DNA of 64,000 nt from Tricholoma matsutake. Lineage: Eukaryota; Basidiomycota; Agaricomycetes; Agaricales; Tricholomataceae. Below the pieces are notes generated by a model. It was not told where the DNA came from. It worked only from the letters and a program-made list of their open reading frames with translations, and did no database searches. Shown one piece after another: positions 34,185 through 46,500 of this stretch; the first letter of the stretch is position 1, and every line of letters begins with the position of its first letter. Position numbers and translations under genes: made by a program. The stretch covers positions 4,464,001 to 4,528,000 of the forward strand of contig AP026549.1 in assembly GCA_026075535.2 (NCBI GenBank), written 5' to 3'.

Positions 34185-35845
34185 AGCCCTTATTGTGGGT
34201 TTTGTTTGGGTTTCCTGGTCGAGTACTATCAGTGTCACAGCTTTTCACTGACACCCAGCGCTGTGTCGGTTCCCACATGGGTCTCATACCAAATATATAT
34301 TATATTATCTAAACTATCTAATTTAATTGTCACCTCCCCAGGAGGGAGGTGGCAGTCATGACTTCATGCAAGTAACATTAGTTAGTAGGAACAAAAAAGA
34401 GAGGACAAAAACTAATAAACTTGTGGCCCAAGAGACGTTGTTGACATCTCTTGGGCCCCCCATTGTCCCTGCTCCCCATTCCATTGTTTTTGTTGTCGTC
34501 ATGGTCGTCCTCCTCCTCTTCATCTTCTTCATTGTTGTCATTGTGCCCACTCCCTCTCCCGTCGTTCCTATCCACATTGCTCCCCATTTCTACCCTGCAA
34601 GCAGTTGCTCGCGGCAGCAGTTGGGGGTGCTGTGCTGGTGGTGGTGTGGTCATCGTGGTGGCCCTCTTGTCATCTCCTCTTCTCCTTCCCCTACGAGCAG
34701 TAGCCCATAGGCATGGGGGCGGGTGCAGTGTCCATCGTCCTTGTCCTTGTCCTCGCATTGTCCTCGTGGTTGTCAATAGTTAAAATAGTACCTAAAATGT
34801 TCATTAGTAAAATGAAAATGAAACAAGAGAAAAAAAAACATACCTGTGGCCCAAGAGACGTCGTTGACATCTCTTGGGCCTTTTTTTCATTTGGCCCTCC
34901 TCCTCGTTATTCCACCCACAATCCACCCCACGAGCAGTTGCTCGTGAGGCTGGGGGTGGGTGGTGTGTTGTTCACCATGCCGTGCCTGTTGTCATCGCCA
35001 TCATCGGGCCCTTTTCCTTGCATGCCACCCCATGGCCGGCTCCCTCTCCCGTCGTTCCTATCCCCATTGCTCCCTGTTTCCACCCCATGAGCAGTTGGGG
35101 GTGCCATTATGGTGGTGGGTTGGTGGTGGTGGTAGCGACCATCATAGTCACTAATTAGTACCAAAAACCTTTAGTCAGTAATGATAAAATGAAAAGACAA
35201 AGAAAAAAACATACCTACGGCCCAGGAGATGTCAACAACGTCTCCTGGGACCTTTTTCTGCCATTGTTCCCTGGCCCCATCATCCTGCCCTTACGTCTGT
35301 CATCCCTCATTGTTGGCTACCAACACCTGCGATCCACCCTATGAGCAGTTGCTCGCAGGGCTAGGGGCAGATGCTGGGTTGTTCGTCATCATTTTTGTCA
35401 ATAGGCAGTGCTTGCATTGGTGGTGTCATCCCTGTTCCCTCATTGTTGCCGTCACCCTCCCCACCCCATTCCCATCGTCCCTCATCATTGGGGTGCTGGT
35501 ACTGGTGTGTGTTGGGTCGTCCCATCGTTTGTTCCCCATTGTTTGCTGTTCCTTGTTGTTGGGTGTTGGTTTGCTGGTTGGTTGTCACCCTGCCATCTAC
35601 CACCCTGCGAGTAGGGCGGTGTAATGGGGTCCTGTTGTTACAAGATGCTTATAACCTAAAAATGAAATCAAAGTAGTTAGTAAAAAGAAGAAAAAGAAAG
35701 AAAAAACTTACCCCCAAACATCATACATCAGCGTTTGGGCCCATTTTCTGTCCATTGGCCATGGCTGTGCTTGGCATGTAGAGGAGTATGTCAGTGGGGT
35801 TGAAGGATACCCATACCCATAACCCATGCTATAGCCTAGAGTCGG
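34185..35845 (-). mobile_element. hAT-like non-autonomous copy, left end unclear
   Basis: The right end, CCATGCTATAGCCTA near 35843, resembles the TAGGCAATAGCA terminal repeat in reverse complement. The interior has hairpins at 34424-34457, 34849-34880, 35219-35251 and 35711-35740, each next to a minus-strand GTATGT or GTAAGT (seen as ACATACC / ACTTACC). GAGCAGTTGCTCG hairpins lie near 34600, 34935 and 35345. The left terminal repeat was not found, probably destroyed at the border with the CpG-retaining segment. Confidence 0.6.
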
Positions 35846-36747
35846 AGGGAGGCAACATCAGTCTATGTGACAGTCAACATCCACATATCCGTGGATGTTC
35901 ATCCAGATATGATGCATCCATGGTAGTCCCTAATATATTGTACTTCATATATACTGTGACAAGACCAGTTGCAACTGATTGCAACCAGTCTTTGAACAGT
36001 TTTCAAAGATTTTCAAAATAAGGCAACTGACAACCACACTGACCCTAAATGTGGGCAACCACAACCAAAAAAAAAGACCAGACCAAGGTTCAGTCCACTT
36101 CGGTCCTATGGGCATTTTCGGTCCTATGAACTGGACCTTTGAACATAATTGATGACTTGGACAATGACAACAATGAAGAACCTGAGTTTCAATATGAGAA
36201 AACTGGAACTTACAGTTTTGCACCAACAGTAGCAGAAGCAGAAGCAGCTTTTGCAGATATCAAGAAACTTTTAAAGCTGCCCTGAAAGAAAGGTCCGAGA
36301 CATGATCACCATGGCCTCAATGAACTCACACACAGCCACATTGAGGCCATGAGAAAATTCTTATGGAAGTATATTTCAGGGAATAGCACTGCACAATGGG
36401 GTTCTGCATCATTGGAGACTGCACATCATCATAAAAGGGGGGCTTACCATGTGCGTCTACTCTGGGAGTGGACCCATGCATACATTGCCAATAGAAATGA
36501 CTTGCCAAAGAACATCTATGGAACCTGGAGGACTTCAATGCTTGATGACAAAGATTTGGCACAGATGATCCACTTACATCTTTAGTCTTTGGGACCATGG
36601 ATCTGAGCACAAGATGTGGTTGACTTTGTAAATAAACCTGAGACACAGGCACAGTTTGGATTGAAGAAATCAATTTCACTGTCAACGGCTACATGGTGGA
36701 TGAAGCACTTAGGATACAGGTGGACACTGGCTCCCAGTGGTCAGTAT

Positions 36748-37542
36748 TAGTGTTCACAGGTCCAGTCCATAGGACCGAAAAAAAGACTGAAACTGGACTG
36801 AATTGGACCAGAAAAGACTGGACCAGGTCTATTTATGGACTGGTCTTTTGCAGTCCAGTTGCTGGTCTTTCATTTTGAAAAATATAGTAGGACTGATGAA
36901 AAACCAATCTGTTGTCCCAAAATGTGTTTGAGCATACTCCCACACCTATTTACTTCATTTTCAGTCCCTGGATCATCAAAAATGGTTGAGAATTGGTTGA
37001 GATATGACCAAAAACATTTTTATATGATTATTTTGTTGTATCAGAGCATTGCTTATTACCTGAGCTATAATTTTTTTTTGTACAGCTATATGACATCATA
37101 AATATAACAACAACACACCTAACCATCTGTTCCATGTGATTTTATTGATTTAACAGCTCAAATGAGTTGTGACTACAAACTACAAATTACAAACTACACA
37201 CCACAGCTTGAATGCATATCCTTTCAGTTTTGGCCATATCTCAGTCAAATCTTGGTGGAATTCCTTAAAAGTTGGACCAATCTATGGGGAATTACAATAT
37301 CTATCCATTAATACAATATATATAAGGTATTGGTCATTAATTGTTGAGATAAATATGGGTTATTTCCTATGAAAAATTTTACAACATAAGACTGGTCCAA
37401 ACCAGTCTTTTTCAGTCCATGGACCGATTAGGACTGGTCCAGTTGTGGTCCTCAATGTCTGTGTTGGTCCTAGACCAGTTACAGTTGCCAGTTGCCCCAT
37501 TTGGAACTGAAAAACTGGACTGGACTGGACCTTTAAACACTA
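36748..37542 (-). mobile_element. hAT short non-autonomous element (795 bp)
   Basis: Ends are TAGTGTTCACAGGTCCAG and its complement ACCTTTAAACACTA. The duplication GTCAGTAT is perfect (36740-36747 and 37543-37550). It is an inverted copy of 22101-22920. It interrupts the DDE transposase gene between PSGQ and YVDGYER. Confidence 0.92.
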
Positions 37543-38025
37543 GTCAGTATGTTGATGGATATGAAAGGAAGGACATTGTTGATTACCAGCAGAAGAAATT
37601 TCTTCCAAGGTGGATGAGTCTTGAAGAATGGACATGGAAACAGAAAGAGAATTTCCTTGGTGAAGCAATTGGTGAGCAGCCACAAAATCCCCATATTGTC
37701 ATCTGGTTCCATGATGAATCCACCTTCTATGCAAATGATCATCAAAAGCTTCGCTGGGTCGACAAGGATGAAATGGCCATCCCACACCCCAAGGGTGAGG
37801 GTGCTTCACTTATGGTCACAGATTTTGTTTCAGCAGACTATGGGTGGGTATGCTCCCCTGACAAAACCAAAGAGGCTCAAGTGTTTTTCAAGGCCAGGAA
37901 AAATCACAAAGGTTACTTCACAAATGGAGACATTCTGAACCAAACCACCACTGCAATGGACATCCTCACCAAATTCTACCCAGACGACAAACACAAGTTT
38001 ATATTTGACAATGCAACAATGCACA

Positions 38026-39614
38026 TAGTGTTCAAGGGTCCAGTCCATAAGACTGGAAAAAGACCGGACCCTTAACTGAACTTAACCGCAAGAGACCGAA
38101 CCATCAGTTGTGGTTGACCCTATGTGGGAGTCAGTTTGGTTGTCAGTTGATAGAAAACCAGTTGAAACCAGTCTTAACTGGTCTTTCACACATGTTTATA
38201 CTAGTAGATATATAGTGTTAATCAAGTACGAGATACAGAAATAAGTATATAAAAGAACAAAATATAAATGTTATTTTTACTATTTATAGTATATGTACAT
38301 AAAGTAGGACAAGCTTGGGGGAAAGTGGTCATTTGGGTGGGTGCTTATATACCCTGTGGTAGCACACAGACCATGTGGTCATGTTTGTGTTCCCAAAAAC
38401 AAAAGTGGCACCATTTGCCTGATGACTTCCCATGACCACAACAACAACATCAACAACACCGCATCATCACTCTGTCCACAATAACAACCATGCAAACCAA
38501 CAAACACAATGCAGGCAGCCCAAGTCCATTGTTTGGGCAGGGTACATTCTTTTTATTCATTTATTATTACTTCTACTAGATGTTTTTTACTTTCTTTTAG
38601 GTTCTATTCTTTTGTTAACAACGCATAAACAACGCCAACAGGAACAACGCCACCAACACCAACGGGGGTGACACACCACCCTCTCTGTGCCCCACCCCTC
38701 CATTGACACACATGCCACCCAGCTTGGAATCTCTCACCACCATGAACAAACAAACACAAAGCACCCAAATGACGACTAGCATCATTTGGGCCCCTGGTAT
38801 GTCTTTTACTATTGATTATTATTATTTTTACTGACCAACTTGATTTTTTTCAGGTTTGATAACAATGACAACACCACCATCCCTACGTCACCCCTGCAAG
38901 CCACCACCCACCCTATGCTGCCACTGCAAGCCTCTGCTTGCAAGGTGGCAACAGGTCCCCCATGCCACGTCACACAGCACTACCACCCCACCTGCAAGCC
39001 ACTGCTCATAGGGGGCAATGGAGGTGCTGACAATGAACAGCGCCATGTCAACCTGGCCCAGTGGGATGACAAACGACAATGCACACAGGGAGGGGCCAAC
39101 AAACAACAGGGAGAAGACAATGAATGACAAAGAAAATGGGGAGGGTGGCGACAAATGACAGAGAGGGAACGATGAACAACAATGCAGGGAAGACAACAAA
39201 TGACAATGCAGGGACAATGCAAACAGGGGATACAACGAATGACGAGGCCGACAGCAACGTGTACCAGGGAATGATGTATGATGCACTCTCGCTACAAATG
39301 CAAGACTGTGGGGCATTTCTTTCTTTTTCTCATTATTCTTTTTCTATTAGCAACATCCCACCGCTGCGAGCACCTGCTCGCAGGGTGATGTAATTAGTTT
39401 TATTAAGTATGTAATTTAATTTAATTAGACAGTAAAAAATGGTAGTAAAACTGGTCCAAACCGGTCTTTTGGGGTCAACCAAACCAAATAGGACTGGTCC
39501 TATTCAGTTCAGTTGCAGTCTATTTAATCTGGGCATCAATGTGGACTGGTTTTGGTCTCCAGTTGACCCCCTTGGGGGTCAAAAAACTGGACCGAACTGG
39601 ACCCTTAAACACTA
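38026..39614 (+). mobile_element. hAT non-autonomous element (1589 bp)
   Basis: Ends are TAGTGTTCAAGGGTCCAG and its complement, with a perfect duplication AATGCACA (38018-38025 and 39615-39622). It has a TATATA box at 38346, two hairpin/splice modules (38516-38540 and 38764-38803) and hairpins near 38923-38950, 39288-39316 and 39358-39384. It splits the DDE transposase just after the second catalytic Asp motif FDNAT. Confidence 0.92.
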
Positions 39615-40582
39615 AATGCACACGGCAAGATTGAACTCAGCGCTATCTGCCTGTCAGATGCCAAAGGGTACCAAAGCCATCAGGGAATTTTGGGGAGCCA
39701 TCATACCAGTTCTTGATAGTGATGGGAACCAGGTATATATGCAAGATAATAATGGAAAGCTTACCAAGAAGCCAGCAAAAATGAAAATCTGCATGGACAA
39801 CACTACATTCAATGATGAATCCCCACAGCCACTTTATTTCCCTGACAACCATCCAACTTCTCCCAGGTGTTTCAAGGGTATGGCTGTGCTCCTTGAGGAG
39901 CACAGAATGATTAATGAATCTAAGCTTTGATATGAGTGCCCTGGCTTCAAATGCAAACCTGGTGCAACAGATTGTTGTTGCCCCTGAGCCTTGTACACAC
40001 AGCCAGATTTTGTTACAGTTGAATCTCTTCTGGAGACTCATGCTCGGGTGTGAGCATTTGAAGTTCTATTCCTGCCAAAATTTCACTGTGAGCTCAACTT
40101 TACTGAACAATGCTGGGGGTATGCAAAGTGGAAGTACCATGAATTTCCATCCTCATCAAAAGAAGCAGATCTCGAGAAAAATCTTCTTGCAGCATTGGAG
40201 ATGGTGTCACTGGACAAAATGTGCAGGTGAGTCTCTTAATTCAAAAATGTTATTGTATTGAATTATATCATCAGATATTCATATCGGTCACAACATTTTA
40301 TCATGATGGTCTTAATGGTAAAGATGCAGCATGTGCATGTAAGAAATACAAAGGTCACCATGTTATTCCTAAGACCCTTATAACTTCTTTTGATAGAACA
40401 AATACTATATCTACTTAATACTGCACCTTTATTCCAGAATCATCACGAGATTGACTTCAAGCGCGTCGCGCGTAATTTCGACGTTCATACACGTGATGCG
40501 TCACATCAAAGTAACATCACCTGATCTTGTCGAGTATGAATATGACGACTATCTTACGACAAAGAAAATCGCAGCCAGTAAT

Positions 40583-41397
40583 CTATGACGGTTCCTTTGT
40601 ACAAATATTATTTTCCGCGCGCGAAGGGATTTCCCGCGCGCGCCAGGTGTTGTCCTCATCTAGCATCATGTATCATGCATCATGTCAGATCAGCCCCCAT
40701 GTGCCTGTTTCCCATCATCATCGATCATTCATCTGCTGACCGTCTCCCACGGTCCATCACCATGCGCCACAGCATCCCGCTCATTGTGTGCGACGACGAG
40801 CAAACTATTCAATGAAGTACGAATCATTTCCGTTCGCTTTTTTCATTTATTACATAATCCTACATAATTTCCAATTGAATTATTACCTTACACCTGGTTG
40901 AAAAGATGGATTATGCCATTCCAACTGATAATAAATAAATATACATTTTCAATTTTCATAATACTAAGTAGTACAGCATATAACTATTAGATACTTATTA
41001 AAAAAGCAAAGATAATTTGCAGTGGAAAGGCTTGCCACGAAGCATCGTTCGATCAATGTTAACCGTGCACGTGGGCTGAAATGATCGATGATCGATGCCT
41101 GAGAAGCAACAAGAATTTGCTATTCGGGATCCCACGGTTTCTTTGTTGATTCCACTATGGCCTTACTGCCAGCTTTCTGCTCACTCAATCTTGCCCTCCA
41201 CCCGAACTGGCTGCATCATGCCATTGTCAGTACTCAGTTACATTAGAGGTACATTGCAGCCTGAGAGGACGAGGTCGGAGGGCACGCTAGGACGGGGCTT
41301 GATATTAGGTGGAGATAAATAGATAACAACAATTGTGCGCGCGAGGGAAATCCCTTCGCGCGCGGAAAATAATATTTGTACAAAGGAACCGTCATAG
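40583..41397. mobile_element. GC-rich-ended MITE (815 bp)
   Basis: The inverted repeats of about 60 bp start CTATGACGGTTCCTTTGTAC at 40583 and end with the complement at 41397. They are identical over the first 53 bp and end in runs of CGCGCG. A 4-bp TAAT lies outside both ends (40579-40582 and 41398-41401); a TA duplication nested in the ends is also possible. No coding potential. The CpG-rich ends show no C-to-T decay, so the insertion looks young or the region is not methylated. Confidence 0.8.
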
Positions 41398-41456
41398 TAA
41401 TCATGTGTCTGCGGTGATACGCTGACCAGTGACATAGACATATTAGAGAAACTTGT

Positions 41457-41748
41457 TCAATCGTGCCATTGAACGACCGTGTTCAAAATCCGAATTCCTT
41501 CAATACGTGAACTGATTTCCCTTGCAATGGCAGACTGGTTGAGAGTTGTGTGCTGGGTAGTGAGGTCTTCCCAGTGATCAGGGGCAAAGATAGCCTCACT
41601 GGGAATTGTTCCTTCCTTCCGTCCATGTGATTTCGAAACATAATCTGTCCACGGGTCCAGGAACTTCTTTGTCTCCACAAACCCAGGACTGACTCCTTCA
41701 GCCATGAGAAATATCCCATGACAATCTACATCGAGAATCTTGATGGCT
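41457..41748 (-). CDS. Partial hypothetical gene, last exon only
   Basis: The open frame reads AIKILDVDCHGIFLMAEGVS...FLDPWTDYVSKSHGRKEG and ends at a stop at 41457. Codon use and CpG content match the host genes. The frame is open upstream to an acceptor-like TAAG near 41750, so it is probably the last exon. Earlier exons on the minus strand (41750-42100) could not be traced. No family was recognised. Confidence 0.4.
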
Positions 41749-41749
41749 T

Positions 41750-42660
41750 AGCATGGTGCAGTCGATACAGGTTCAACATGAAGAGTTGACCATCTCAGTA
41801 GTAGTTGTCAGGTTGTCACAGGTAGACAATGGAGGAACAGGACCAGGCTGAGGGGCCAGGGCATGTTGAGCAACGATGATCGCAAGAATTTGCGAATCCT
41901 ATTGGAGTTAACGAGAGTTCATATGCTTCATGATCAAATGATGAAGTGCTCAGTTAGTTCAGAACAGTCAGAACCTTGCCTGACCCCGGCGTATTCTGCA
42001 CTTGTTTGATAACTTGAAGCATGAGCTGTTGCTTCATAGTTTACCCAGGAGTTTCGCCTAGGCTGTATAATGTCGATCAAATGCACCTGGGTCCTCTCTC
42101 AAGTGACTATGTAGCTATGGTCCACTGCAAGTGTTTTAACTTTAAACTTAATCGGTGACCGGTGAAAGCCAAAGAAGACCTCATGACGTACTTTCGTTCT
42201 CCGATGTTCCCCCCATGAATCCCTTCGGCACCTTTGCAGGCGTGAACCTTTCAAGCCTGCTCCTGCTGTTCCATATATATGTGATGTTCGGAGTGTACGT
42301 GTCATTCTCTCAAGATGATCAAATGTCATCATACTGCTGCTGGATTGTACTTCGAATTCTTGACCTGTGTGCGCGTTCTCCGGCTACTCTGTGCTGCGGC
42401 TTCGGTGGCGTTAGCGTCGTTCCCCCTGGTCGTGTGCCGTCTATTAATTATGGTCGTGTGACGAGCTTGTAATGTATCCTAGGCTTGAGCTTCGCTAATG
42501 TAATGAATCATTTCGAGAAAATGCAGGAGTTGCTGTCAAGATACAGTTGGATATATTTTACTGGTGCGAGTAGGAAATTATAAGGTACAACTACATGATG
42601 GGGGTAAAGAGGTAGTACATTCTGGTTTACAGCAAGTTAAACGATAGTCTGATGATAGGG
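41750..42660. other. Host-type sequence, no supported gene
   Basis: CpG-normal sequence. A plus-strand frame at 42155-42472 is open and hydrophobic in part, but it has no family match and no clear splice partners. It probably holds 3' and 5' flanks of the neighbouring genes. Confidence 0.4.
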
Positions 42661-42669
42661 ATTAGTGAG

Positions 42670-43200
42670 TTAGCCTTTTACAAACGAAGGCGACAAGAAG
42701 CGTGCCTGGATAGATGCAACACTCTTGGGAGAAGTAGAGACGGCAGACGAAGTCCGAGCAATGGTGGTGAGATCAAGGTCTATAAGGCCATGAATTTATG
42801 ATTGTAACACATTCGAAGGCATTGTTGGTGCGTACCAATGGTCTTGAGTGCGTTCTTCCTGAACTTCCTCGCTGTTTCCAGCTCCTCTTCTGTCAAAGTG
42901 TTGTTAGAGGTAGGCTTCTTGTCCTCAAGAGCTGTGGATATTTGTAAATGGAAAGGACTGAAGATCGAAGCAACGTCACATACAGTCTGACTGGGAGCTA
43001 ATGGTGTCAGTGGTCGATTCATTGTCATCAAATTCCTCGTCTTCCAAAGCAGCGGACTCGAGATATCCCTCGTCAGCGAGACTTCCCCAGTTATGCATAC
43101 CGGCGCCGTTCTTGCGCAAAGACTTGTCGAGGCCAGTCTTGGACTCTGAGCGGTCCTTGACAATAGCACGGGGGAAGGAGGAGCGTGCAGTGCGAGTCAT
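42670..43200 (-). CDS. HABP4/PAI-RBP1-family (hyaluronan/mRNA-binding-like) protein
   Basis: Three exons, 43200-42984, 42931-42836 and 42779-42670, give 140 residues. Introns of 52 and 56 bp run GTATGT..CACAG and GTACGC..TATAG. The start MTRTARSSFPRAIVKDRSES leads into TGLDKSLRKNGAGMHNWGS, the hallmark of the small fungal HABP4_PAI-RBP1-type proteins. An acidic stretch (ALEDEEFDDNES) and a helical EEELETARKFRKNALK follow. Members bind RNA or ribosomes; a role in translation or ribosome protection is inferred from the family. It is divergent from the OCRL-type gene, whose ATG is 368 bp away. Frame and splice sites are intact. Confidence 0.8.
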
Positions 43201-43567
43201 GGTATGAGGTAGAGGAGACTGAATGTAATTGGTTTTAGAAGGTGTGTAGTGGTCAAGGAAAACTGGGAAACTGGGTGGGGATTTATATAATTCTGGATCG
43301 AAGCGTAAGTACACCCCTGTCTCCGAATAACATCACTTGACCACACAAAGGGTCCCGGCTTCCATCGCCTTCTCTCTTTCATCCCTTGCTTTATTTCCTC
43401 CTTTCTTTCTGACTGAAATATTACTATACCTTGTCCATTGTCATAAAAAGGATAGCAACCGCCCCTTTGTGCGAATCTTTTCGCGTACAAAGGTTTGCAC
43501 ATGCGTCACGTGATGTGACGTCAATCTCGCGTGACTCAGCGGTTTCCCGAGTCGTCCACAAATACAT

Positions 43568-46500
43568 ATGGGAGAGCTAGAAGATTCAGTTCTAGGCCTT
43601 CTACGGTCTTCAGAGGAGCTTAGAACTGTGCTAGAAACTCAATTAGTCTCGCTTGTAAACCCAACCCTGGCCTCCCCCGCATCTCGTTCGCGATCGGCGG
43701 AGAATTACAGTTCGGAGGACACGAGGATTCTTGCGGTCGTAACTCATCAGGATGACTGGAGCGTATCTGAAGAAGGCAGGTGTGTACCAAAATACGTTTT
43801 TTTACGTCTTCGGAACTTGGTTCAAATGCGTCGTCTGCCACTGTATCGCGATCGTCTCTTCTTCACCATGTTGATTATCGGTATTTCACAATTAGCGAAT
43901 AGGCTTGCGGTTCGGGTCATATTTATTACTGATTCATATTTCGTATTCGTTTGTCCAGTGTCTTTGTCTGCAAATTCAATCATGTTGGTCACAAACTACC
44001 AAAGAAACTCGACATATTGCGCGTCCTCCCTATCACAGACGATTTTTCGATAACTATGACCCAGATGAGGCGTGGTACCATTGATTTGAGTACTGAAACA
44101 TCCAGGGCCGCTCTCGATCAGCCATCAGGTATGGGTCTTGCTTACGACGTAATACCCTACTTACTGACTTCCCACCCAGGCTTCAGCCTAACGATCAGTC
44201 CTGGCTTGGGTGCAAGGCCAGGATCAGACCCTTTGTCGCTATTCACTCACGACGTACAAAACTTACGTGTCGTTCTAAATGAAAGTAAACGAATAAAGAA
44301 GCTCTCTGGTGACCTCATTAATATCATCCATATTGGAAGTGACTAAAGATCTTTAGATGGCCCCGGGAATGCTACACGTTTTCGGTGGCTTTTGCCCTAT
44401 ACCTTGAGGAGCAGGTCACGTCAAATATGTAAGCATGCATTAACAATCATTATTTCCCCTGGATAATGGGCTCGTGCATCGCACACCAGTCAACCCTATC
44501 CCCCAGGATCTGCGATCTCTTAACCTGCCTCTTCATGCGCGGCTTTCCACAGCGAGTGCCGGTCTGCCTGGTGATGACTTTGCCGACATCGACGCCATCC
44601 GGGACGAATGGATCCGAAGTAGAACTCGAAAAGTAGTCCAGCGAGGACGACGAAGAATCAGGTAGATCCGTTTTCTCAGTGTTGGGCTCGTCTAACCTTT
44701 GAAAGCATACGGATAGGGACATTCAACGTGAATGGCAAACTCCCTTCACAAGATTTGGCTAGCTGGATCCGTGGCCCATCGTGGGGTACAGATGTCTCAT
44801 CTATGATTCGACCTCCAATGCCTTCGTCGACAGGAAATGCCGCTGGAGATTCACTTGACTCCGGTGAACTTTCTTCTTCTGTGGTTTCCTCTGGCACCAC
44901 TAACAATCCACGACAGCCTCCACAACCCGTCTCGCATCGACCCAATCTCTGGCTTCTACACTCGCAATGGGAAATGATGAGAATGACGAACCTGAAACAG
45001 AGGTACTCGATTCTGATCCGTACCCAGATATGCTCGTGCTCGGTTTCCAAGAACTAGACCTGTCGACTGAAGCTTTGTTATATTCCACGAGCACTGTAAG
45101 AGAAGACGCGTGGTGTCTAGCGGTATTTGCTTCTTTGGGTGAGAAAGCGATTATGTACGACAAGGTCTGGAATGGTATATCGTCATTATCTTCAATTGTG
45201 CTTACTGAATATATGTCTTAGTTAGCCTCAAAGCAGCTCGTTGGCATGCTCATTATGATTGTCGTCAAGAAAGCGCTGCGCTCATGCTTCAGCGACATAT
45301 ATACCTCTGCTATTGGTTCTGGTATCATGGGTGTTTTTGTATGCTTGTTGTGTCGCCCTTTTTCAATCGTCTAACTTTAGTTCAGGGCAATAAAGGCGGG
45401 ACGGCTATTCGCATGACATTCACCCCTCCCCTTCTCAGCAGCGGGGATCCAAATAGCACTACATTCACCTTCGTCAACTCCCATCTGGCGGCCTTTGATG
45501 AACAATACGATAAACGCAACTCGGACTTCCAGGACTTGTCCAAAAGGTTGAAATTTGAGTCGGAGATACTGGATGCGACAACATTGCCCATAACTTTATA
45601 CGAGAGTGACATATTGTTTTGGATGGTATGTTTATTTGCTTCGGTGTTGTCGGGGATCACCCACTTTAGATTATATTCTAGGGCGGTATGCACTTAGCCC
45701 TACCTAATACTTATCTGAAAGGATAATAATAGACCTTAACTATCGTCTGGATATTCCTGATGATGATGTACGAAATATTCTCAACTCTAATCAACGGGAC
45801 GAAGGTTTGCAGGTGCTCTTGCGGTATGACCAGGTACGTTTAGTGAAATTGGCTTGTCATGTTTATACATTGGACTCATCCCACCTTCATCAGCTCAACA
45901 AAGCTATGGGTGCCGGGAAAGCATTTGAGGGCTTCATAGAGTGCTCGATCGGCTATCCCCCGTACGTTCATGCTATAGCCCTTGACATGCCGCTCAGTAT
46001 GTTCCACCAGTACATATCGTTTCGGCGATTGGCCATCAGACGGTCTGTCATACGACCGAAAGTGAGCCTACACAATCTCTTCGGCGCTTAGTGCTGATAT
46101 TCGGTCGCAGACGAAAACCTGCATGGACAGACCGCGTGTTATACATGTCTGCTCCCTCCGTAGGAGTTCGACCAGTTTCATACACCTCGCACCCACAGAT
46201 CACAATGAGCGACCACCGGCCTGTTTCGGCTGATTTCGCTGTCGATGTAAGTAAATTCTTATCTTATTCTGATCAGAATAGATGGCGACTTCTTGCTTTC
46301 CCAACTCAGATAGATTGTTATGAGAAGAGGTCATATGATGCTACAGCGCAACGATTGTACTGGGAAGTGGACTATTTGGAGGAATATTCCGAACGCAACA
46401 ATATTAGTCTAGACAACACAACGGTCAACTTCAGCGAAATTTCGTGAGTATCCACACCCAGTGCATGACTCTTCATGGTGGCTTGAACTTCGTTGCCCAG

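Larger units (their letters stand above)
27941..35932 (-). mobile_element. hAT element with transposase gene (8.0 kb with inserts)
   Basis: The terminal repeat is TAGGGACTACCATGGATGCA at 27941, with its complement ending CCCTA at 35932. It has a perfect 8-bp duplication ATATATTG (27933-27940 and 35933-35940). It encodes a hAT transposase on the minus strand (32964-28524). Nested inside are a small hAT copy (31111-32536), a CpG-retaining segment (about 33160-34175) and a further hAT-like copy (about 34185-35845), which together separate the gene from its own 5' end. Its terminal repeat differs from that of the TAGTGTTT elements. Confidence 0.88.
26521..36148 (-). mobile_element. hAT non-autonomous element containing another hAT element
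   Basis: It begins TAGTGTTTCAAGGTCCAG at 26521 and ends with the complement at 36148. Flanks are ATGATGAC (26513-26520) and TTGATGAC (36149-36156), one mismatch. It is reversed relative to 5657-19915. Its own sequence is about 1.6 kb (26521-27940 and 35933-36148). It has a TATATA box on the minus strand at 27797, a hairpin at 27591-27620 beside a minus-strand GTATG, and a minisatellite-like stretch CATTGTTCCTG(T/C)(G/A)TTTG at 26990-27115. It disrupts the 5' part of the DDE transposase gene. Confidence 0.85.
26390..40418 (+). pseudogene. IS630/Tc1-like DDE transposase gene, split by three hAT elements
   Basis: Coding pieces are 26390-26520 (acidic N-terminal part), 36157-36747, 37543-38025 and 39615-40418. 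Blocks include HIEAMRKFLWKYISG (36337), DLPKNIYGTWRTSML (36500), WFHDESTFYANDHQKL (first catalytic Asp, 37707), EGASLMVTDFVSADYGW (37798), FIFDNATMH (second Asp, at the 38025 insertion point), FLPKFHCELNFTEQCWGY (Glu in the LNxxE..W motif, 40067) and KYKGHHVIPKTL. An intron runs about 40208-40275. It contains in-frame stops at 36283, 36583, 36604, 39928, 39985 and 40051, nearly all at positions where relatives have CGA Arg. It would have mobilised its own element, whose ends I did not find. Confidence 0.82.

Noticed and set aside
42155..42472. 105-codon plus-strand frame with a hydrophobic stretch
   Set aside because: No recognisable family or supporting start context; treated as non-coding.
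45620..45740. Apparent loss of the Gly-Asp catalytic motif in the 5-phosphatase
   Set aside because: Explained by a 4-nt micro-exon with canonical splice sites on both sides.
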